Of a stretch of DNA of 5,517 bases, positions 1 to 4,386 are shown piece after piece. This stretch comes from Actinomycetes bacterium. Its GTDB lineage: Bacteria > Actinomycetota > Actinomycetes > Mycobacteriales > Micromonosporaceae. Position numbers and translations under genes: made by a program. Position 1 is the stretch's first letter. The number at the start of each line of letters is the position of its first letter. The notes beneath the pieces are model-generated. The model saw nothing but the letters and a program-made list of their open reading frames with translations. It searched no databases and was not told where the DNA came from. The stretch covers positions 1 to 5,517 of the forward strand of contig JAEZGP010000203.1 in the NCBI GenBank assembly GCA_023437285.1. Direction: 5' to 3'.

Positions 1-2
1 TC

Positions 3-1337
3 GTGACCGACACAGCGCCACGCGCCGAACAGGCCCGTGCGTACGGGTTCGAGACCCGCCAGCTGCACGCCGGCCAGCGGCCGGACCCGAACACCGGGGC
101 CCGCGCGGTGCCGATCTTCCAGACCACGAGCTACGTGTTCGAGGACCCGGAGTCGGCGGCGGCCTACTTCAACCTCCAGGAGTACGGCAACACGTACTCG
201 CGGATCATGAACCCGACGGTCGCGGTGTTCGAGGAGCGGGTGGCCAACCTGGAGGGCGGCTCCGGCGCGGTGGCCTTCGCCAGCGGCATCGCGGCGCAGG
301 CGGCGGCCCTGTTCACGCTGCTGTTGCCCGGCGACCACATCGTCGCGTCGGCCGCGCTCTACGGCGGCACGGTGAACCAGCTCAAGCACCTGTCCCGCAA
401 GCTGAGCGTGGGGCTGACGTGGGTCGACCCGGACGACGCGGACGCGTGGCGGCGAGCGGTCCGCCCGAACACCAAGGCGTTCTTCGCCGAGACGATCGGC
501 AACCCGGCCGGCAACGTGCTGGACATCGAGACCGTGGCCGCGATCGCGCACGAGCATGACGTGCCGTTGATCGTGGACAACACGTTCGCGACCCCGTACC
601 TGTGCCGCCCGATCGAGTGGGGCGCCGACATCGTCGTCCACTCGGCGACGAAGTTCATCGGCGGTCACGGCACGAGCATCGGCGGCGTGGTCGTGGAGGC
701 CGGCACGTTCAACTGGTCCAACGGGCGCTTTCCGGTGATCGCGGATCCGTCGCCGGCCTACCACGGGCTGCGGTTCCACGAGACGTTCGGCACGTACGGG
801 TACCTGATGAAGCTGCGGGCCGAGACGCTGCGCGACCTCGGCGGCGCGCTGTCGCCGTTCAACGCGTTCCTGTTCCTGCAAGGGCTGGAGACGCTGTCGC
901 TGCGGATGGACCGCCACGTGGCCAACGCGCGGGCCGTGGCCGAGTTCCTCGACTCGCACCCGCTGGCGTCGAACGTCACCTACCCCGGCCTGCCGGGCAG
1001 CGGGTACCGCCCGCTGGTCGACAAGTACCTGCCGCTCGGGGCCGGCGCGGTGTTCTCGTTCGACTGCGCCGGCGGCCGGGCGGGCGGCCAGGACCTGATC
1101 CGCGGGCTGACGCTGTGGTCGCACCTGGCCAACGTCGGTGACGCGAAGAGCCTGGTGATCCATCCCGCGAGCACGACCCACCGTCAGCTCAGCGACGACG
1201 AGCTGCGCGCGGCCGGCGTCGCGCCCGGGACGGTGCGGCTGTCGGTCGGCACCGAGACCGTCGACGACCTGATCTGGGATCTGGAACAAGCCTTCGCGCA
1301 CGTGGCCGCGACGGCGCGGGAGGGTAGGACGGCATGA
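3..1337 (+). CDS. metY: O-acetylhomoserine sulfhydrylase (O-acetyl-L-homoserine/O-acetylserine sulfhydrylase), PLP-dependent
   Basis: This cytoplasmic Cys/Met-metabolism PLP enzyme (fold type I, 444 residues, normal MetY length) converts O-acetyl-L-homoserine plus sulfide to homocysteine and acetate, giving direct sulfhydrylation into methionine. Visible signatures are the N-terminal FETRQLHAGQ and PIFQTTSYVF segments, the cofactor-phosphate motif YGNTYSR (Tyr65, Arg67), the SGIAAQ loop (94-99), Tyr120-Gly-Gly, Asp192 in VDNTFATP that would pair with the pyridine nitrogen, the Schiff-base Lys217 in HSATKFIGGHG, and Arg412 in VRLSVGTE for the substrate carboxylate. The MetY-type stretch after the lysine (GTFNWSNGRFP, about 235-244) separates it from MetB/MetC cystathionine enzymes, which are shorter. 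The start is GTG at base 3; only two bases precede it, so no ribosome binding site or promoter can be judged, though the N-terminus aligns well with the family. The stop overlaps the next gene's ATG (ATGA). Side activity on O-acetylserine is common in the family but cannot be read from sequence. Confidence 0.95.
   Translation: MTDTAPRAEQARAYGFETRQLHAGQRPDPNTGARAVPIFQTTSYVFEDPESAAAYFNLQEYGNTYSRIMNPTVAVFEERVANLEGGSGAVAFASGIAAQAAALFTLLLPGDHIVASAALYGGTVNQLKHLSRKLSVGLTWVDPDDADAWRRAVRPNTKAFFAETIGNPAGNVLDIETVAAIAHEHDVPLIVDNTFATPYLCRPIEWGADIVVHSATKFIGGHGTSIGGVVVEAGTFNWSNGRFPVIADPSPAYHGLRFHETFGTYGYLMKLRAETLRDLGGALSPFNAFLFLQGLETLSLRMDRHVANARAVAEFLDSHPLASNVTYPGLPGSGYRPLVDKYLPLGAGAVFSFDCAGGRAGGQDLIRGLTLWSHLANVGDAKSLVIHPASTTHRQLSDDELRAAGVAPGTVRLSVGTETVDDLIWDLEQAFAHVAATAREGRTA
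1318..1329 (+). promoter_or_regulatory. Ribosome binding site for the CoA-binding gene, inside metY
   Basis: A purine-rich GGGAGGGTAGGA lies in the last codons of metY, before the ATG at 1334. It contains GGGAGG about 10 bases and AGGA 4 bases upstream of the start, either of which could pair with the 16S anti-Shine-Dalgarno sequence. With the ATGA overlap it supports the chosen start and coupled translation. Confidence 0.65.
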
Positions 1338-1816
1338 CGGACCTTACGCCGTACCAGGACGTGGTGACCATCCAGCGGGTGCTGCACCACGCGAAGACGA
1401 TCGCGATCGTCGGCCTGTCGAGCAACGAGCTGCGCGCGAGCTACTTCGTCGGCTACTACCTCAAGCGGCACGGGTACCGGGTGATCCCCGTGAACCCCCG
1501 GGAGAGCCAGATCCTCGGCGAGACGTCCTACGCGAGCCTGCGCGACGTTCCCGTACCGGTGGACATCGTGAACGTCTTCCGCGCGCCGGACGCGCTGCCC
1601 GGCATCGCGCGCGACGCGGTGGCGATCCGGGCGGGCAGCCTGTGGTGTCAGTTCGGCGTCATCAACGAGGAGGGCGCGCGCATCGCCGAGGACGGTGGCG
1701 TCGCCGTGATCATGGACCGGTGCCTGAAGGTGGAGCACGCCCGCTACGTCGGCCGGATGCACTGGCTCGGCTTCAACACCCAACGCATCACGTCCGTCCG
1801 ATCCGGCCTCCAGTAA
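1334..1816 (+). CDS. CoA-binding Rossmann-fold protein (YccU-like, CoA_binding_2 family)
   Basis: This 160-residue protein is one stand-alone CoA-binding Rossmann domain, the usual length for the YccU-type family. The nucleotide-binding strand and loop are TIAIVGLSSNELRASYFV (22-39). Then come VIPVNP (50-55), the ILGETSYASLRDVP segment (60-73), DIVNVFR (77-83), the SLWCQFGVINEEG strand/loop (102-114) and VAVIMDRCLKVEH (123-135), all in family order. There is no succinyl-CoA-synthetase partner domain and no acyltransferase domain, so it is probably a CoA or acyl-CoA binding or sensing protein rather than an enzyme; the family's physiological role is poorly defined. It has no signal peptide or membrane segment, so it should be cytoplasmic. 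It is transcribed with metY and shares an ATGA overlap. A link to acetyl-CoA or acetylated precursors used in methionine synthesis is plausible but only inferred. Family assignment is firm, function is not. Confidence 0.9.
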   Translation: MTDLTPYQDVVTIQRVLHHAKTIAIVGLSSNELRASYFVGYYLKRHGYRVIPVNPRESQILGETSYASLRDVPVPVDIVNVFRAPDALPGIARDAVAIRAGSLWCQFGVINEEGARIAEDGGVAVIMDRCLKVEHARYVGRMHWLGFNTQRITSVRSGLQ

Positions 1817-1845
1817 CGGACGTCTGCCGCACGACGACCGGATCG
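1790..1845 (+). other. Interleaved inverted repeats around the stop of the CoA-binding gene (possible pseudoknot or terminator)
   Basis: ACGTCCGT at 1790-1797 is the perfect reverse complement of ACGGACGT at 1816-1823, enclosing an 18-base loop with most of the TAA stop. CGATCCGG at 1799-1806 is the perfect reverse complement of CCGGATCG at 1838-1845. The arms interleave in the order A-B-A'-B', the topology of an H-type pseudoknot; otherwise they form two alternative hairpins. Nearby, CGTCCG at 1866-1871 offers a second partner for 1817-1822, and GCCGC-GTAG-GCGGC at 1845-1858 makes a small hairpin. No T-run follows. It may end the metY operon transcript without a U tract, but that function is inferred. 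Confidence 0.35.
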
Positions 1846-1881
1846 CCGCGTAGGCGGCCCACGCGCGTCCGCTGATGCCCC

Positions 1882-1903
1882 GACTGTGATCGGACTGTGA
1901 ACG
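1882..1903 (+). promoter_or_regulatory. Tandem 11-bp direct repeat upstream of the protease (candidate operator)
   Basis: GACTGTGATCG (1882-1892) is followed directly by GACTGTGAACG (1893-1903), matching at 10 of 11 positions. The 11-bp period is about one helical turn, so a dimeric regulator would meet both copies on the same DNA face. It ends 20 bases before the preferred protease ATG at 1924. On the opposite strand the units read CGTTCACAGTC and CGATCACAGTC; the first has the GTTCAC core of streptomycete PHO boxes (PhoP sites, also 11-bp direct repeats), but the rest fits poorly. I see no clear -10/-35 promoter in the 107-bp gap. Confidence 0.4.
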
Positions 1904-1923
1904 CCCCCGGCGATCCTGCGCCG

Positions 1924-1995
1924 ATGAGACTAGCTCGGAGCGCGGCCATCGGGACCGCGATACTTATCCTGTTGGCGCCGCAGCCGGTGTTCGCG
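1924..1995 (+). other. Sec signal peptide of the protease
   Basis: The first 24 residues have a two-Arg n-region (MRLAR), a hydrophobic core (AAIGTAILILLA) and a VFA motif before Ala-Ala-Asp-Asp. Signal peptidase I would cut after Ala24, or alternatively after Ala26. The codons are atypical for the window: AGA, CTA, GCT, ATA, CTT and TTG fall in the first 17 positions. There is no twin-arginine motif and no lipobox cysteine next to the site; Cys30 lies beyond it, so export by Sec as a soluble protein is likely. Confidence 0.85.
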
Positions 1996-4386
1996 GCGGC
2001 CGACGACCCATGCGAGGCGGCTGCCAAGGCGGACACCGAGGCGCAGCGTGCCCGGATCCTCGCCGCCATGCCCGACACGCAGGGCTGCGACGGACCGATC
2101 ACCGTGTACATCGACGAGGCGCTGACACCCAAACGAGATCCGTTGCCGGGGTTCGACAAGGGCGACACCCGCCCGGTCGCCGGCATGCACGACGCCGACG
2201 GCACGACCAAGGAGTTCGTCGCGGACGAGGTCGTGGTCACCTCGAAGGACAGCGGCGCCGTCGACGCGCTCGTCGAGCGGTGGGACGGCAAGGTCCTGTC
2301 GAGCTTCAAGCCGGAAAAGTCGGACGAGACCACCTACACGATCCGGGTGCGCACCGACCTCGCCGATGCCGCTTCGCTGAGTGAGCACCTCGTCAAGCTG
2401 AACAAGTACCACAAGGCGACGTCGATCGCGGTGTCGGGCAAGGGGGCGTTGGGCCTGCTGGCGATCGCGGCCGCGGAGGCCGCAGCCGGCCTGACCGTGG
2501 GCGTCAACTGGATCAGCACCCCCACCTCGTACGCCACGCGGTCGCTGGCCGAGGCGGGGGTCGGGCCGCAGGGCTTCACGAACAACCCCGCCGACCCGTA
2601 CAACCGCGACCCGTACAAGTGGTCGTACCTGAACGCGGGCAGCGTGCAGGACATCGGCGTCACCGAGGCGTGGACGCAGATGGACGCGGTGGGCCTGCTG
2701 ACCGCCAACAAGGTCGAGATGACCATTCTCGACCAGGGCTTCGCGCCGGTCGTCAACGACGACATGCCGCCCAACACCGCCATGGCGAGCATGGTCCCGT
2801 GGGCCGGCGCGGGCGACCAGGGCACCACGTCGTGGGCGCGCTGGCACGGTACGCAGGTCGCGAACGCGGCGGCGGCCGTGCCCGGCAACTTCAAGGGCGC
2901 CGCCGGACCGGCCGGTCCGGTGGCCAAGCTCCAGCTGAACTACACCGGCACGGACATGTTCACCATCATGTACGCCCTCTCGCGGTCCACCGGCGCACAG
3001 CTGATCAACATGAGCTTCACGGGCTCCGTGAGCTGGGTCTGGGCGTGGACGCTGCTCCCGATGGACGGCCTGACCTGGCTGCTGCGTAGCACGGCCAACC
3101 TGCTGATGTTCGCCGCGGCCGGCAACGAGGGCGCCAACGTGGACGGCGAGACCTGCTTCCTGGCCTGCTGGGAGAAGGCCCTCTACTCGCCGTGCGAACT
3201 CGGCGGGGTCATCTGCGTCGGCGGGCTCGGGCTCAACTCGCTCAGCCGCCATCCAGATTCCAACTACGGGCACGAGGACGTGGACATCTTCGCCCCGTTC
3301 TCGGTGCTGGTGGGGATGGACCCGCAGCACTCCACGCTGAACAAGACCTGGCGGGCCGACGGTACGAGCATGTCCACGCCGTACACGGCCGGGGTTGCCG
3401 CGCTGATCTGGGCGGCCAAGCCGAACCTGAGCGCGGACTCCGTGCAGGACATCCTGTTCGAGTGGCGGCGCACCAGCCCGGACTCGAAGGTGAAGCGGAA
3501 GGTCATCAACGCGCTGGACGCCGTCCGCGACGCGATGCCGGCGACGGTGAAGATCACCAGCCCGCTCGCCGGCTGGACCCTGCCGGCCGCCTCGCCCAGC
3601 CAGTTCAGGGCGAACGTGTTCGCCGACGGCAACGGCACGCCCACGGTCACCTGGCGCGCGAACGGCACCGTCATCGGCGTCGGCAACCCCGTCAACGCCA
3701 CGCCACCCGTGGGTGCGCAGACGATCACCGCCACGGCGGTGTTCCCGAACGGCGTGCAGGCCTCGGACTCGGTCCAGGTCAACGTCCACAACGCGGCGCC
3801 GACGATCGTCATCACGAACCCGACGCCGGGCTCCCCGGCCTTCGGGGTGTCCGAGCCGATCTCGTTCAAGGCGGTCAGCACGGACGACAACGGGCCGCTG
3901 GCCGACTCGGCCGTGCAGTGGTTCCTCGACGGCGCCACCACACCGTTCGCGACCGGCCACAACCCGACGGTCCTCACCGGCGGTACCGTCGGCACGCACA
4001 CGGTCAGGGTGCGCGGCTGCGACACGTTCAACGTGTGCGCGACCGCGACCGCGCCGCTCACCCTCGTGACCAACCCGGTGAACCAGCCGCCGGTGGTGCA
4101 CATCACCAGCCCGGCCAACGGCAGCCAGCTGTGGGTCAACGGCATGGACGCGGCCGGCTACTTCTGGTCCGGGACGGTGACGGCCACCGCGACGGACCCG
4201 GAGGGCGCCCCGCTGACGACCCAGTGGTACGACAACGGCACCCCGATCGGCACCGGGACGAGCCTGACCGTCCGCCTGACCGGCGGCTGCGGGATCTACT
4301 CGCACACGCTCACGTTCAAGGCCACCGACGCGGCCGGCAACACCCGGCAGGAGACCATCAACACGACGGTGAACATGGTCTGCTGA
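1924..4386 (+). CDS. Secreted S8 (subtilisin-like) serine protease with propeptide and three C-terminal Ig-like repeats
   Basis: This is an extracellular subtilase of 820 residues, numbered from ATG 1924. Residues 1-24 form a signal peptide. Residues about 98-161 (EFVADEVVVTSK onward) resemble the I9/fervidolysin-type inhibitory propeptide. An Ala-rich hydrophobic stretch follows (about 174-195). The catalytic domain spans about 230-520: Asp270 in MTILDQG, His308 in WHGTQVAN, oxyanion Asn401 in AAAGNEG, and Ser482 in GTSMSTPYTAG, so the triad is complete. DQG, HGTQVAN and PY differ from the common D(S/T)G, HGTHVAG and PH. Three Ig-like repeats (541-623, 626-715, 723-820) start with VKITSP, IVITNP and VHITSP and probably bind substrate or cell wall, or act as spacers. 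The ten cysteines could form disulfides. An in-frame GTG at 1897 would add nine residues, but it lies inside the upstream direct repeat and spoils the signal-peptide N-terminus. Neither start has a strong Shine-Dalgarno sequence. The substrate is unknown. The 3' end overlaps the convergent regulator gene. Confidence 0.93.
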   Translation: MRLARSAAIGTAILILLAPQPVFAAADDPCEAAAKADTEAQRARILAAMPDTQGCDGPITVYIDEALTPKRDPLPGFDKGDTRPVAGMHDADGTTKEFVADEVVVTSKDSGAVDALVERWDGKVLSSFKPEKSDETTYTIRVRTDLADAASLSEHLVKLNKYHKATSIAVSGKGALGLLAIAAAEAAAGLTVGVNWISTPTSYATRSLAEAGVGPQGFTNNPADPYNRDPYKWSYLNAGSVQDIGVTEAWTQMDAVGLLTANKVEMTILDQGFAPVVNDDMPPNTAMASMVPWAGAGDQGTTSWARWHGTQVANAAAAVPGNFKGAAGPAGPVAKLQLNYTGTDMFTIMYALSRSTGAQLINMSFTGSVSWVWAWTLLPMDGLTWLLRSTANLLMFAAAGNEGANVDGETCFLACWEKALYSPCELGGVICVGGLGLNSLSRHPDSNYGHEDVDIFAPFSVLVGMDPQHSTLNKTWRADGTSMSTPYTAGVAALIWAAKPNLSADSVQDILFEWRRTSPDSKVKRKVINALDAVRDAMPATVKITSPLAGWTLPAASPSQFRANVFADGNGTPTVTWRANGTVIGVGNPVNATPPVGAQTITATAVFPNGVQASDSVQVNVHNAAPTIVITNPTPGSPAFGVSEPISFKAVSTDDNGPLADSAVQWFLDGATTPFATGHNPTVLTGGTVGTHTVRVRGCDTFNVCATATAPLTLVTNPVNQPPVVHITSPANGSQLWVNGMDAAGYFWSGTVTATATDPEGAPLTTQWYDNGTPIGTGTSLTVRLTGGCGIYSHTLTFKATDAAGNTRQETINTTVNMVC
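3544..4383 (+). repeat. Three Ig-like domain repeats in the protease C-terminus
   Basis: Three units of roughly 80-100 residues occupy bases 3544-3792, 3799-4068 and 4090-4383. Each opens with an I-T-(S/N)-P strand and has a mid-domain W plus a D/N-G turn: TWRANGTVIGVG, QWFLDGATTPFATG and QWYDNGTPIGTG. The first and third share the 12-base string ATCACCAGCCCG (3553-3564 and 4102-4113). Units two and three each hold two cysteines (699/705 and 789/820), the last being the final residue of the protein. They resemble bacterial Ig-like or PKD-type modules common in secreted enzymes; the exact family cannot be fixed by eye. Confidence 0.75.

Noticed and set aside
3..1337. metY as cystathionine gamma-synthase or gamma-lyase
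   Set aside because: The 444-residue length and the insertion after the PLP lysine fit MetY; MetB/MetC-type enzymes are usually about 380-400 residues and lack that stretch.
1897..1923. GTG at 1897 as the protease start
   Set aside because: It lies inside the 11-bp tandem repeat, adds an acidic/proline nonapeptide before a classic signal-peptide n-region, and has no better ribosome binding site than ATG 1924.
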